Source of the DNA: JACKIP01 sp963710165
GTDB taxonomy: Bacteria > Pseudomonadota > Alphaproteobacteria > Micavibrionales > Micavibrionaceae
Reading direction: 5' to 3'
Length of the DNA stretch: 64,000 bases
NCBI GenBank assembly: GCA_963710165.1
Contig: CAVPYZ010000001.1
Coordinates: 1 to 64,000 of the forward strand
Numbering within the stretch: the first letter of the stretch is position 1; the number at the start of each line of letters is the position of its first letter. Below, one piece after another: positions 44,265-55,264 of the stretch. The notes beneath the pieces are model-generated. The model had not been told where the DNA came from. It worked only from the letters and a program-made list of their open reading frames with translations, and made no database searches. The position numbers and the translations under genes were made by a program.

Positions 44265-45935
44265 ATGACTGATATACCCCTATGGCGCAAAAATTATCCC
44301 CAAGGCATTGATTGGGGCACCGACATTCCGTGCCATCCTGTGCATCTATTGCTTGAGAACACAGCAAAAGCCTATCCTGACAGCCCTGCTTTTGATTTTC
44401 TGGGGAAGAAATATGATTGGCAAACACTGCATCAAATGGCATGTAATCTGGCAGTTGATTTGCAGGCGCTGGGTGCCAAAAAAGGAATGACAATAGGTAT
44501 ATTCCTGCCCAATACACCTAGTTATCTAATCAGCTATTACGCTATTGCGATGACAGGTGCGACCATTGTTAATTATAACCCGCTATATCCTGTGAAAGAA
44601 TTGTCCTATCAAATTGAAGATAGTGAAACGGATATGTTGATTACTGCCGATTTATCGCTGCTTTATGATAAGGCGATTGATTGCCTGCGTAATACGCGTT
44701 TGAATACATTAATAGTGGGGAAATTCGCAAAAGTTCTTCCGTTCCCGAAAAACCTTCTTTTTCCGTTGGTGAAATCAAAAGATCTATCCAAAGTTACCTA
44801 TAATGATCGAGTTCTGTCTTATGATGAGATGATCGCGACGAGCGGTACATTAAAGCCAGTCAAAATTGACCCAGTCGAAGATGTTGCTTTGCTGCAATAT
44901 ACAGGCGGCACAACGGGGCAGCCAAAAGGCGCGATGCTGACGCATCAAAATATTGTCGCAAATACGGAGCAGGGCTCTCTCTGGTGTAAAGGGTTCAAGC
45001 CGGGACAAGAGCAAATGCTGGGTGTTTTGCCGTTTTTCCATGTTTTCGCCATGACAGCCGTGATGAATTTATCCATCAGGAACGCGCTTGAAATTATTGC
45101 GTTACCACGTTTTGAATTAGAAGATACAATTAAGCTAATTGATAAGAAAAAGCCTGATTACATGATGGCGGTTCCGGCGATTTTTAACGCGATTAATAAT
45201 TTTGAAGGGATAGAGAATTACGATTTGAAATCGTTGAAATTCTGTATTTCCGGAGGCGCACCTTTACCGATGGAGGTTAAACGCAAATTTGAAGATAAGA
45301 CGGGATGCACGGTTGTGGAAGGATACGGCCTGACAGAATCTTCGCCGATTACGCATGTAAATCCGTTGTATGAGGAAAACCGTATTGGCGCCATCGGGAT
45401 GGTTATGCCGGGGACATCCATTAAACTGATTGATCCTGAAACAGGGGATGATGTCACGGAAAAACGCGAACGCGGTGAATTATGTATTAAAGGCCCGCAA
45501 GTGATGAAAGGTTATTGGAACAAACCCGAAGCCAATGAGAAAACATTGAAAGACGGCTGGCTTTATACCGGTGACATCGCAACGATTGATGATGATGGCT
45601 ATACCTTTATCGTTGACCGTCTGAAAGACATGATTATTACTAACGGGTATAACGTATATCCCCGCAACGTCGAAGAAGCGATATACCAACACCCCAGCGT
45701 GGAAGAATGCATTGTTGCGGGGTTGCCGCATGCGGAACGTGGTGAAATTGTCAAAGCATGGATTAAGTGTAAAGACGGGCGAGAGTTAAGTACCGAAGAT
45801 TTAAAGGCGTTCCTGAAAGACCATCTCTCCCCTATGGAGATTCCAAAATTGTACGAATTTCGTACAGAACCACTTCCCAAAACCATGATCGGCAAATTAA
45901 GCCGTAAAGACGTTAAGGCTCAAGAGGAGGAGTAG
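44265..45935 (+). CDS. fadD: Long-chain fatty acid-CoA ligase
   Basis: A 556-residue AMP-forming ligase that activates fatty acids for degradation or lipid synthesis. Motifs: LLQYTGGTTGQPKGAMLTH (AMP loop), VEGYGLTESSP, GWLYTGDIATIDDDG and IVDRLKDMIITNGYNVYP, plus the catalytic Lys in TMIGKLSRKD near the C-terminus. The start was set at 44265 because MTDIPLWRKNYP begins the usual domain. It overlaps the PfkB gene opposite by about 20 bases. Confidence 0.94.
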   Translation: MTDIPLWRKNYPQGIDWGTDIPCHPVHLLLENTAKAYPDSPAFDFLGKKYDWQTLHQMACNLAVDLQALGAKKGMTIGIFLPNTPSYLISYYAIAMTGATIVNYNPLYPVKELSYQIEDSETDMLITADLSLLYDKAIDCLRNTRLNTLIVGKFAKVLPFPKNLLFPLVKSKDLSKVTYNDRVLSYDEMIATSGTLKPVKIDPVEDVALLQYTGGTTGQPKGAMLTHQNIVANTEQGSLWCKGFKPGQEQMLGVLPFFHVFAMTAVMNLSIRNALEIIALPRFELEDTIKLIDKKKPDYMMAVPAIFNAINNFEGIENYDLKSLKFCISGGAPLPMEVKRKFEDKTGCTVVEGYGLTESSPITHVNPLYEENRIGAIGMVMPGTSIKLIDPETGDDVTEKRERGELCIKGPQVMKGYWNKPEANEKTLKDGWLYTGDIATIDDDGYTFIVDRLKDMIITNGYNVYPRNVEEAIYQHPSVEECIVAGLPHAERGEIVKAWIKCKDGRELSTEDLKAFLKDHLSPMEIPKLYEFRTEPLPKTMIGKLSRKDVKAQEEE

Positions 45936-46875
45936 CTATACTGTTTCCCGAATTTGGATCATGAGATGCTTGGGCATTTAAAAGATCAAGATCATCTTTT
46001 CTTTCAAACATCCAGTCATGCCCCTTATGCTGACATGAGATAGAGGCGACGTGCGCGGCAAGCGATAATGCTCCTTTAAAATCACCGCCATTCAAAATAA
46101 TAAAATTGGCAAAAGCGCCGTGAAACACATCCCCTGCACCAAGTGTGTCAACAGCCTCAATCGCGGGGACATCTACCTGAAAATTTTGATTATTCTCTAT
46201 ACCAATAACGGATTGATGACCCCGTGTAATCGCAACATGGCTCACGCCCATTTGGTGATAAAGAAAATTGAGCGCATCTTCGGGGGAATAACAGCCCGGT
46301 GGTCTAAATTTTTCGCTGGCTATGACATAGTCGACATCGGGTAGAATATCTTCATAATACTCATTCCATTTATCGACATCAACCACGATAGGAATATGGC
46401 GCATACGGGCATATTCGATCAATTGCGCTGTTTGTTGTTGATAATATAAATCAAGCATTAACACATTGGGCGGGTTAATATCATCTTGATTTATAGTTAT
46501 TGGTTCATAATGATCGTCTTTTGAACATGTCCATAGGGTGCGATAGGCCGCACCGTTTTGCAAGTCTTTGGAAAGCGCAATCGCGGAATAGGGAAGTTCA
46601 AAGTCTTTTGTAGCAGAATCAATATATGTAATGCCATGGCGAGAAAAATCATCTAACACTTGCGAACGAAAGGGACTGGAAGATCCGATTGAAACCACGC
46701 ATTGCGCTTGCCCTTGTAATGCGGCAAATGTAAAAGCGGCATTCACCGAATTTCCGCCAGTTTGAAAATATGACGCTGCGGCACGTTCTTTTTGATCTTC
46801 GGCAGGAAAAGGTTTATCGCCAAAATCAAATACAACATCCATCGCCATGGCTGTTCCGAAAAGCCCTTTTATCAT
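45913..46875 (-). CDS. PfkB-family sugar kinase
   Basis: A protein of about 320 residues of the ribokinase fold. The catalytic segment DTLGAGDVFHGAF near the C-terminus and the N-terminal TGGNSVNAAFTFAAL are clear. Substrates range over ribose, fructose, adenosine and tagatose derivatives; not decided here. A GTG at 46881 is an alternative start. Frame intact. Confidence 0.9.
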   Translation of the reverse strand: MIKGLFGTAMAMDVVFDFGDKPFPAEDQKERAAASYFQTGGNSVNAAFTFAALQGQAQCVVSIGSSSPFRSQVLDDFSRHGITYIDSATKDFELPYSAIALSKDLQNGAAYRTLWTCSKDDHYEPITINQDDINPPNVLMLDLYYQQQTAQLIEYARMRHIPIVVDVDKWNEYYEDILPDVDYVIASEKFRPPGCYSPEDALNFLYHQMGVSHVAITRGHQSVIGIENNQNFQVDVPAIEAVDTLGAGDVFHGAFANFIILNGGDFKGALSLAAHVASISCQHKGHDWMFERKDDLDLLNAQASHDPNSGNSIATPPLEP

Positions 46876-46967
46876 ACACACCCTGTTCTAAATCATTTTA
46901 TTTTTTGAGTTATGTATCACAAGAAACATAAAAGATCAATTTTATTTACATAAATAAAATAACTAAT

Positions 46968-49378
46968 TTAAGCACGTAATTGACCGCCTGTTTTCTGTTG
47001 AACAGTATTAATAATTTTCTGGCTTAAACCTTCAATCTCTGAATCCGTCAATGTTCGTTCAAAGGGTTGGAATGTTACACTGAAAGCAACAGACTTCTTA
47101 CCGCTCTCAACGCCTTTTCCTTGGTACACATCAAAAATATTCACGTTACTAATCATTTGTTTTTCAGAAGATTTTGCGGCGCGGATAATATGATCAACCT
47201 CGACCCCCTCATCCAGAATAAAGGCAAAATCACGCTTCACAGGTTGGAATTGGGATAATTTCAATAGCGGTTTTGTCGCGCTTTCCTTGCGTCGTGGCGC
47301 CGGAATGTTTTCCAGCATAACTTCTGCACCGATAACGGGGACGTCAATATCCAGCTCTTGTAAGACCAATGGATGAATTTCCCCGAAAACTACCAAAACG
47401 TTTTTACCCAGACGTAGGCTGGCAGAGCGTCCGGGATGGAAATAATCCGGGGCATCGCGCGTAACCTGTAATGTTTCCGGTGCACCGCTAGCTTGTAAAA
47501 CCATCTGTACGTCCGCTTTGATTTGTGTCAGGTCAACTGAGGCGTGCGCTTCATCACTGCTCCAATGTTTATCATTTTTTTTACCTGTACGTATGAAAGC
47601 ACATGACGATACTTCTCCCTCAGGTTTGGGTGATGAAAAAACCGGACCAATTTCAAAAAGAGATGTATTCTCGAACCCTTTATTTCCATTATCACGCGCC
47701 GCCGTGATCAGGTTGGAAAGAATTGACGGACGCATTTGATCAAGATCACTGCTGATCGGGTTAGAAAGCGTTAAGGGCGCGTTTGAATTGTCGTTACTTC
47801 CGAATAAATCAGCCAGATGTTTCGGCATAAATGACCAGGTTACACATTCATTATATCCTCTTGATATTAAGGACGTACGTGCCTGACGGGCAAGTGTACG
47901 TGCGCGCGGTTCATCAGGGGTTTTAAACTCATTACCTTTTACACTCAAAGCGGTAATTTTATCTAATCCGTGTATACGAATAATTTCTTCCACCAGACAT
48001 TCAGGATGAAAAATATCCACACGCCACGAGGGCACAGCTGCGCGTAGGGAGGTTTCTTCTGTTTTAACATCAAATCCTAAAGACATTAATATATCTGATT
48101 GTTTTTCACTTTGTACGTCTATCCCTATCAATTTCTCAACTTTATTTAAAGGGAGAGAGATTTCTGTATGTGTTATTGGCGCGTGTCCGGTTTCGACAAG
48201 TTCACTGATATCTCCGCCGCATAGTTCTTTGATGAGCGCGCAGGCAATATCAAGTCCGTCTTTTGTAAAGGCCGGATCAACACCGCGTTCAAAGCGGTAG
48301 CGTGCATCACTACTCACCTGTAAATCACGCCCTGTACGTGCAATACGTACGGGGTCAAAATAGGCGGATTCCACAAACACATTGACTGTATCATCTTCAA
48401 CACCCGTTGACGTTCCGCCGACAATCCCCCCTAGACTGAGCAAACCGCTTTGATCGGTTATGGCGGTCATATTGTTTTGTAAAGTATAGGATTTATCATT
48501 CAGAGCATCGAATGACTCCCCTTCTTTCGAAAGACGTACGGTAATGTCGCCCTTTAATTTGTCAGCATCATACACATGTAAAGGACGATTATAGCCAATT
48601 GTCATTAAATTAGTGATATCAACAAGTGTTGAAATCGGGCGCAAGCCGATAGCTTTCAGTTTTTGTTGTAACCAGGCAGGAGAGGGGCCGTTTTTAACAC
48701 CTTTGATCATGCGTCCCGTAAAATGCGGGCAGGCATTCTTGGCCTCTTCAGGTAAATCAAAGTGTACGTTAACGGGAGATTTAAAGGTAGCATCAATTGC
48801 AGGAACCTCTATTGGCTTTAATTTACCAATTCCCGCCGCCGCCAAATCACGCGCTATACCGTAAATGCCCGCACAATCAGCGCGATTAGGGGTTAGCCCG
48901 ATTTCAATTGCCACATCATTCATATTATAAAGATCGGCGAACGGAAGACCAATCGCCGTATCCTCAGGGAGCTCGATAATACCATCATGTTCGTCTGAAA
49001 GCCCCATTTCACGTTCGGACACCAGCATACCGTTTGATTCCTGTCCGCGAATTTTTCCCTTTTGTAGTAAAAGATCAGTGCCGGGCACATATGATCCGGC
49101 GGGCGCAAAAATGGCTTTCATACCCGTTTTTGCATTTGGCGCGCCGCAAACCACTTGAACCATGCCGTCGCCTGTATGAACCTGACACACCTTCAAACGG
49201 TCTGCATCGGGATGCTTTTCGGCAGAAACGACATGAGCCGATTTGAAAGGGGCGAATTTTGCGGCTGGATCTTCTATATTTTCGACTTCCAGCCCGATAT
49301 CGTCAGGGTTGTCGCAATCTGGTCGAGGGACGCATTTGTATTTAAATATTCTTTAAGCCAGTTTAATGTAAATTTCAT
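46968..49378 (-). CDS. pheT: Phenylalanyl-tRNA synthetase beta subunit, one frame break
   Basis: About 803 residues. The start KFTLNWLKEYLNTN is typical; after the break come KFAPFKSAHVVSAEKHPDAD (tRNA-binding domain), the B3/B4 and B5 domains (ITVRLSKEGESFDALN, SSDARYRFERGVDPAFT) and the C-terminal anticodon-binding domain (FDVYQGKGVESGKKSVAF). One base is missing near 49301-49304; restored, the reading is TLTDIGLEVENIED. The alpha subunit gene pheS, usually just upstream, is not here: upstream lies a DUF1223 gene on the other strand. Confidence 0.94.
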
Positions 49379-49440
49379 GGTTCTTTTTTAATGATAAAGT
49401 CGTGACACGTCATCATTTTTTTGTAACATTCGGCAAAACA

Positions 49441-50169
49441 ATGCGAATAAACGATATGCCGATCAAAATTTGTCTCTTTTTAACCCTAATTTTTGTGTCT
49501 TATGACGCGTATGCCGATAAGCAACCAAGGGGATATGTTTTTGCCGAGCTATTTACCAGTCAAAGCTGTTCTTCCTGCCCTGCGGCAGACAAGGTTCTGC
49601 AAAGCCTGTCAAAGAATGATAATGTCATCACATTAAGCTGTCATGTAACATATTGGGATCATTTGCAATGGAAGGATACTTTGTCAAAAGGCTTTTGTAC
49701 GCGTCGTCAAAAGGAGTTATCGTTCAAACTGACTAAATCACAACGCGTTTATACACCGCAATTGGTCGTGAATGGTAGAAAAGAGCTGATTGGTAGTGAT
49801 AAAGTAAAGGTAATAGAAACAATATCAAGGCAGGCAAAGCAACCGCTTCACCCTTTAATTATTAATAGAGGGCCAGAAAACAGAATTATCATTGATTTTC
49901 CGCGCATAAAAACACAAACATACGAATTAAGATTGTTCGGGTATTACAACCAGCATGTGCAAAATATTGGTGCAGGTGAAAATAAAGGACGAACGATCAC
50001 ATATACCAATTCTGTTATGGCAATGACGTATTTGGGGCTATGGAAGGGACATAAGAACGTAGAGACGTACGTTATTTCAAGAAATGCATTGAGCGGAGAT
50101 GGTATTGTTGTGATTGCCCAAAATTTACAAACAGGGGAAATTGGTGCCGTGGGCAGGTTAGAATTTTAG
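49441..50169 (+). CDS. DUF1223 secreted thioredoxin-like protein
   Basis: About 243 residues with a signal peptide. The hallmark AELFTSQSCSSCPAADKVL carries a CxxC (CSSC), followed by HVTYWDHLQWKDTLSKG and VYTPQLVVNGRKELIGSD, as in the DUF1223 family. The fold is thioredoxin-like; its role in the periplasm is unknown. The start is uncertain between 49441 and 49456 (MPIKICLFL), neither with a strong ribosome site. It overlaps the end of xthA by 12 bases. Confidence 0.88.
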   Translation: MRINDMPIKICLFLTLIFVSYDAYADKQPRGYVFAELFTSQSCSSCPAADKVLQSLSKNDNVITLSCHVTYWDHLQWKDTLSKGFCTRRQKELSFKLTKSQRVYTPQLVVNGRKELIGSDKVKVIETISRQAKQPLHPLIINRGPENRIIIDFPRIKTQTYELRLFGYYNQHVQNIGAGENKGRTITYTNSVMAMTYLGLWKGHKNVETYVISRNALSGDGIVVIAQNLQTGEIGAVGRLEF

Positions 50170-50956
50170 ATCAACGACAACAGGGACGTGATCACTCGGT
50201 TTTTCAGCGCTACGGTAATCTTTCAAAATATTAAAGCCATCCAGATGCTCTTTAAGAGGCTGCGTTGCCCATATGTGATCAAGACGACGACCACGATTAT
50301 TTTTTGTCCAGTTGGGGCTGCGATATGACCACCATGTGTACGCTTTTTCTTCCAGAGAGATAAATTTTTCGCGTACGTCTATCCAATTTATACTGTCACG
50401 CATCGCTTGAAGGCGCGTTGTTTCGGCAGGGGTGTGAGATATGACTTTCAACAGTTGTTTATGCGACCAGACATCATTTTCAAACGGTGCGATATTAAAA
50501 TCACCAACAGCGACCAAGCGCGACGTTTCATCATAGCGATCTGAAAACCAGTCCGTCATTTCATCAACAAAATCTCAGTTTGTGTTTGAATTTGGGATTG
50601 TTTTCAATATCAGGCTGGTCGCCGCCAGATCCGCCTGAGGGAATGTACAGATTATGACATTCAAATGCGTCAAATGTGACGCTGATATGGCGGCAGTCAT
50701 CTTGGCCGCACCGCGTATGTTTTTGCGGGTTAGAAAAAGGAATTTTAGACAGTATCGCCTGACCGTTATAGCTTTTTTGCCCCCATATATGAATATGCTC
50801 AAACCCTAAGGCTCTTAGAGCGTCCGCAGGAAAATGCTCATCAGGGCACTTTGTTTCTTGCAGACAGATAACATCAGGGGATTGATCCGCTATCAATTGT
50901 TGTAATAGCGGCAATCTCAAGCGAACGGAGTTAATATTCCAGGTAAGCAGGCGCAC
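50158..50956 (-). CDS. xthA: Exodeoxyribonuclease III, one frame break
   Basis: About 266 residues of the AP endonuclease/exonuclease III family, which repairs abasic sites. RLLTWNINSVRLRLPLL, CLQETKCPDEHFP, NLYIPSGGSGGDQP, VAVGDFNIAPFENDVW and the final EKPSDHVPVVVDL are standard motifs. An extra base in the A run near 50569-50572 (T on the coding strand) breaks the frame; removing it gives KLRFVDEMTDWF. It follows ybaB. Confidence 0.92.
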
Positions 50957-50974
50957 GATTTGAGTAATACCGAA

Positions 50975-51295
50975 TTAAAACGGCATTTGCGCGTTGGCGG
51001 GAAGGCCCATTTCTTTCATCATTTCCTGCGTACGTTCCGCAAGCAATGTATCTGCATTCTTCTTGGCATCATTTAAAGCCGCCTTTAGCAAGTCTTCCAA
51101 CATTTCTTTTTCTTCGACTTTTAATAGGGAATCATCAATGTTTATTTTGCGTATATCGCCCTTACATGTGGCAACAACATTGACCATACCGCCACCGGCA
51201 CTGCCTTCTGTCTCTGTTTCGCCAAGCTCTTCTTGCAATGCCTGCATCTTTGTCTGCATTGTTTGCGCTTGTTGCATGATTTGTTGAATGTCCAT
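50975..51295 (-). CDS. ybaB: YbaB/EbfC-family nucleoid-associated protein
   Basis: A 106-residue DNA-binding dimer. MDIQQIMQQAQTMQTKMQAL at the start and the GMVNVVATCKGDIRKINID core are typical. The ATG follows immediately after the dnaX stop codon (TAA-ATG), so the two are coupled. The order ffs-dnaX-ybaB is widely kept; recR, often next, is replaced here by xthA. Confidence 0.93.
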   Translation of the reverse strand: MDIQQIMQQAQTMQTKMQALQEELGETETEGSAGGGMVNVVATCKGDIRKINIDDSLLKVEEKEMLEDLLKAALNDAKKNADTLLAERTQEMMKEMGLPANAQMPF

Positions 51296-52959
51296 TTATG
51301 AGTCCTTTTCTTGTCTTTCGTATATACGTGTTATTTCAGCTTCGGGGAAAATCTGCAAGACTTCTTTGAGAAGAGGATCTTGCTTAGCGGTATTGATCTC
51401 GGCCGTGATAGAGCTTTGTCTTTTGTGTCGCAAGCGTATCCTCCCCCGTTGCATCAGAGAGAATAATCAGCCAGCGTTTTCCGGTCAAGGCTCTTAGGCT
51501 TTGCGTTAATTCCTGTGGCAAGGTTTTTGGGGCATTGCTATCCATGGAAAATTCAATCTGGATGTCTTCAAAACGAACGAGACGTACATATTGAATGATT
51601 TGCGACGCCAGCTGAAACTTCCCGTTCTGTTCCAGTAATGCAACAATATCTTCCAGCTTTTGCGGCGACAACATAGGCGCAGCCTTTGCCACGGCTTTCA
51701 TCATCGTATCGCCATGATTGTTATGAGATATTTGTTGGGCGGCGGGCGCGGGGTCGTGCGCGTCTACCTGTTGAATTACTTTCATCTCGCCGGATATATT
51801 ATTCTGGTTTTCTAATTTCAGCTTTTTGATCAGTTCAGCCGGATCAGGCAGGTCGGAAGTATAGCAAAGACGTATGACAAGCATTTCTAACGCTGTTTGC
51901 TGTTTTGGGGCTTGCGCTATTTCTGATGTTCCTTTGAGAAGGATTTGCCACGCGCGTGCCAAAGAGGGCATTGATAAGTCGCCCGCCATTTTTTCAAGGT
52001 CGGCAGCAGTTTCGTTTGAAATATCGCTTAAAGTCTCATCACGACCAACGGCACGAATACGTGTCATGGCATGAATTTGCGCAAGTAGATCCTCCAGTAT
52101 GACGCTGGCTTGCGACCCGCTTTTATAAAGCTCATCGGTAATGGTCAGCGCTTCCTTTACATCGCCCTCAAAAATCTTCTTGAGCAGATCGGTTGTTCTG
52201 GATTGGTCGGCAAGCCCCAGCATTTCACGCACCTGAACTGATGTGACTGCGCCATCGCTCATCGCTATGGCTTGATCAAGCAGAGATAAGCCGTCGCGAA
52301 CCGAGCCATCAGCGGCGCGTGCAATCATGGTAAGGGCGTCATCTTCGGCCTCAACCTTCTCAAGGCCTGCGATTTTCTTGTAATGATCAAACAGTGTCGG
52401 CTGATCTATACGGCGTAGATCAAAACGCTGACACCGTGATAAAATCGTAATCGGAACTTTGCGGATTTCAGTTGTTGCGAAAATAAATACAACGTGCGGC
52501 GGTGGCTCTTCCAATGTTTTGAGCAGAGCATTAAAGGCTTGTTTCGGATAACATATGCACTTCATCGATAATATAGACTTTATAGCGCGCTTCGCTGGGG
52601 GCATAACGTACACCGTCAATAATCTCGCGAATATCGTCAATACCAGTGCGACTGGCGGCGTCCATTTCCAATACATCGGGATGACGATCTTCTGTAATTG
52701 CCTGACAAAGCTTGCAATCTTCTGTTGGTCCAGCGGTCGGGCCGTCTTTATAATTCAGCGCCTTTGCAATTAAGCGCGCTGTCGATGTTTTGCCCACGCC
52801 ACGAATACCGGTCAACATATACGCCTGCGCAATACGGTTGGACTGAATGGCATTGGTCAATGTCTGAACCATTGCATCCTGCCCGATTAGCTCGGAAAAT
52901 GATTGTGAACGATATTTACGCGCCAAAACGCGATAGGGCTGTTGCTTTTCTTCTGACAT
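51296..52959 (-). CDS. dnaX: DNA polymerase III subunit tau/gamma, two frame breaks
   Basis: About 554 residues of the clamp loader ATPase. Motifs: ARKYRSQSFSELIGQDAMVQ, Walker A ITGIRGVGKTSTAR-like GIRGVGKTSTA, the zinc ligands of EDCKLCQAI, and VYIIDEVHMLS (Walker B). Breaks: an extra base near 52545, which when removed gives HMLSKQAFNALLKTLEEPP, and an extra base in 51421-51424, which restores QRQSSITAEINTAKQD and a stop at 51296. I saw no slippery A6G-type site at these places, and the position differs from the programmed shift of Escherichia coli dnaX. Confidence 0.92.
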
Positions 52960-53076
52960 ACACAGAATTTAATGCGATTCCTTGACAAAGTCTATCAGAT
53001 TAAAAAGTCAGTAGAGAATTGAGAGGCAATATTTTACGGGGAGTAATATCATTGTTTTATAGAAACAAGATAAGGT

Positions 53077-53168
53077 GGAAAGCCGAACGCGACCCGATGA
53101 AATTCGTTGCGGCTGCTGCCTTTCGGCCCTGACCGGGTTGGCGAACACTTCGCCCGCGCCGACTTTCC
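53077..53168 (-). ncRNA. ffs: Small signal recognition particle RNA (4.5S type)
   Basis: On the minus strand GGTCAGGGCCGAAAGGCAG and CAGCC form the apical hairpin bound by Ffh, and GGAAAGTC at the 5' end pairs with the 3' end GGCTTTCC to close the rod. It is about 92 bases long. The gene lies just upstream of dnaX on the same strand, the common arrangement. Confidence 0.9.
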
Positions 53169-53186
53169 GATTGTTGTTATATAGGC

Positions 53187-53393
53187 TTACATTTCTTTTT
53201 GCAAGGCTTCCATTACTGCGACGTGCTCTGCTTCTATTTCTGGCAATTTTTGCGCTTGTTCCATTTCAGCCTGCGCAGAATTTAAAGCGATGAGTTCAGA
53301 AAGTGAAGGATGCTCAAAAGCACCCTCTATACCTAGTGCATCGCCAAAGTCTTTAGTTGGTTGTGTATTTGATCCTCTTTTGAAAAATGGCAT
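53187..53393 (-). CDS. Small hypothetical protein
   Basis: A 68-residue protein with a good ribosome site (AGGGAGAT). It begins MPFFKRGSNTQPTKDFGDAL and continues with a Q/E/A-rich helix to the end (NSAQAEMEQAQKLPEIEAEH). No signal or membrane segment and no family recognised. It lies upstream of ffs on the same strand, so both may share a transcript. Confidence 0.65.
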   Translation of the reverse strand: MPFFKRGSNTQPTKDFGDALGIEGAFEHPSLSELIALNSAQAEMEQAQKLPEIEAEHVAVMEALQKEM

Positions 53394-53592
53394 TATATCT
53401 CCCTTATTTATCTAACTTATTGATTACTTACATTAATTATCATTATTTTTTGAAAATGAATAAGATTTTTTGTTGTGCGCTGCATCTTATTTAATAATTT
53501 TATTCAACTGAACATTTTAACAGAATTTGCTAATAAACTGGACAATGCCGTTATTTCTGGATTAGTGTTTAAAAAAACAAGAAGAATTCTTT

Positions 53593-54678
53593 ATGCTTAA
53601 TCCCTCCGCTCATTCATGTAATGAGGTCGAAGCCCACCCTGTTGAAGACCAGCCTTTAAAAGCCAAAGATGTCATGAAGCATTGTCATTCCTATAAAGGG
53701 GCGGATGTGGCACGCAGTGTTATACAGCTAACACTAACGCTGACATTATTCGCCGGGGTTTGTATTGCCATGTTTTTTGCGCTGAAAGTATCGTTAATCC
53801 TGACGGGACTTTTTGCACTAATCGGCGGTGGTCTTTTGACGCGTATCTTTATCCTTCAGCATGATTGCGGGCACAGATCTTTTTTCAAATCCAAGCGTAT
53901 GAATGACTGGACAGGTCGCGCCTTAAGCCTTCTCACAGCAACTCCGTATGATTTTTGGCGCCGGTCCCATAACGTACATCACGCGGTTTCCGGTGATTTA
54001 ACGCGGCGCGGTTTGGGGGGGATTGATACGATTACCACACGCGAATACCTTGCTTTGCCGAAAGACAAACAATTTAAATACAGGCTATATCGCAACCCCT
54101 TTTTGATGTTGGTCATTGGCACACCGTTTTACATGATTTTGGCGCAACGTTTTCCCTTCAACCAATCACTGAATTTTTACGAGGGGTATAAGACATTGCC
54201 CTTTTCTTCCATCTGGAAAAGCGTTTTCATGACAGATATTGCCTTATTGGTGTTTTACGGCGGCTTGTCTCTTCTATTTGGGTTTTATAACGTTTTGGCG
54301 ATTATGCTGCCGATACTGATTGTGGCGTCATGGATAGGCGGATGGCTGTTTTATATTCAACACCAGTTTGAAGATTCTTATTGGGAAGAGCATGAAAACT
54401 GGAATATTCAGGAGGCGGCCTTAACGGGCAGTTCCTATTACGAACTTCCTAAAATACTCCAATGGTTCAGCGGGAATATCGGGTTTCATCATATCCATCA
54501 TCTGTGCAATCAAATCCCGAACTATAAACTGCAGGAATGTATGGACGCCAAACCGGAATTGAAAGAGATCAACCGCCTCACCTTACGTCAAAGCCTAGAT
54601 TGTTTGAGATTACGCCTTTGGGATGAAAAAACATCGAAAATGGTCGGGTTTGATGTTTTGAAAGCACAAAAAGCATAA
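53593..54678 (+). CDS. Membrane fatty acid desaturase
   Basis: A 361-residue di-iron desaturase with four hydrophobic helices. The three His boxes are present: HDCGH (90-94), HNVHH (126-130) and, near residue 300, GFHHIHHLCN; QHQFEDSYWEEHENWN also fits the family. It introduces double bonds into fatty acyl chains, in cold response or membrane fluidity. The ~200-base AT-rich gap upstream (53394-53592) holds its promoter and that of the small gene opposite. Confidence 0.93.
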   Translation: MLNPSAHSCNEVEAHPVEDQPLKAKDVMKHCHSYKGADVARSVIQLTLTLTLFAGVCIAMFFALKVSLILTGLFALIGGGLLTRIFILQHDCGHRSFFKSKRMNDWTGRALSLLTATPYDFWRRSHNVHHAVSGDLTRRGLGGIDTITTREYLALPKDKQFKYRLYRNPFLMLVIGTPFYMILAQRFPFNQSLNFYEGYKTLPFSSIWKSVFMTDIALLVFYGGLSLLFGFYNVLAIMLPILIVASWIGGWLFYIQHQFEDSYWEEHENWNIQEAALTGSSYYELPKILQWFSGNIGFHHIHHLCNQIPNYKLQECMDAKPELKEINRLTLRQSLDCLRLRLWDEKTSKMVGFDVLKAQKA

Positions 54679-54746
54679 ATGATTTCATCTTGCAAAATAT
54701 ATGCACTTCTTTTATAAATAATTCCTGCGCGCAAATCGCATATTAA

Positions 54747-54820
54747 GCGGGTGTAGTTCAATGGTAGAACGGCAGCCTTCCAAGCTGCATACGGGGGTTC
54801 GATTCCCCTCACCCGCTCCA
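54747..54820 (+). tRNA. tRNA-Gly (anticodon UCC)
   Basis: GCGGGTG and CACCCGC make the acceptor stem, with discriminator T and encoded CCA. The anticodon stem-loop is GCAGC-CTTCCAA-GCTGC, giving anticodon TCC. The T arm GGGGGTTCGATTCCCC is standard. An integrase remnant starts 79 bases downstream. Confidence 0.97.
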
Positions 54821-54898
54821 TATTTTAAAAATATCTATTATTTTTCAATGATTTAAAATCACATCACAGTTGTTTCAAACTAAAGTGAGATACAAACT

Positions 54899-55216
54899 GT
54901 GATACTTTTTCAAAAAACTTCCCCGAAATATTTGATTTCACGAAATGGAATATTCTATTTTCAATTACGTCTTCCGAAAGACCACGATAAGAGGAGAAAA
55001 TACAAAAGTGGGCTAGTACGAAGATCTTTAAAAACCACAGACATTAAGAAGGCGAAGAAACTGGCTTTGCTTTTATGGGCACAAATTACGATGAAAGATA
55101 TAGATGTAAATGATCAAATAGAAGCGGAAACCAAGAGACTTGGGGCATTGTTTACCAGAGGCAAAGAACTGATTGAAATATACGATCGCATAGACCCATT
55201 AGATTATGATGGATAG
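54899..55216 (+). pseudogene. N-terminal remnant of a tyrosine integrase
   Basis: A 105-codon frame starting with GTG. It looks like the N-terminal arm domain (DUF6538 type) of phage and island integrases: NGIFYFQLRLPKDHDKRRKY, then VRRSLKTTDIKKAKKLALLL. The catalytic domain with its Arg, His and Tyr is not present. The plus strand stays open with a plausible protein-like sequence at about 55262-55380, which may be a further piece of the gene. Its position beside tRNA-Gly suggests that the tRNA was the integration site. No second copy of the tRNA 3' end was found nearby. Confidence 0.7.
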
Positions 55217-55264
55217 GAAGATTATTACATCCTAAATTTTCAATACCTGTTCCATCATATGGAA

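Noticed and set aside
46939..46960. Perfect 10-base inverted repeat between the PfkB and pheT genes
   Set aside because: It is made almost only of A and T with a two-base loop, so it is weak as a hairpin. I saw no T run or family support for calling it a terminator.
52531..52676. Programmed dnaX frameshift as in Escherichia coli
   Set aside because: The break lies inside the ATPase domain just after VHMLS, where a shift would destroy the product, and there is no A6G-type slippery site there.
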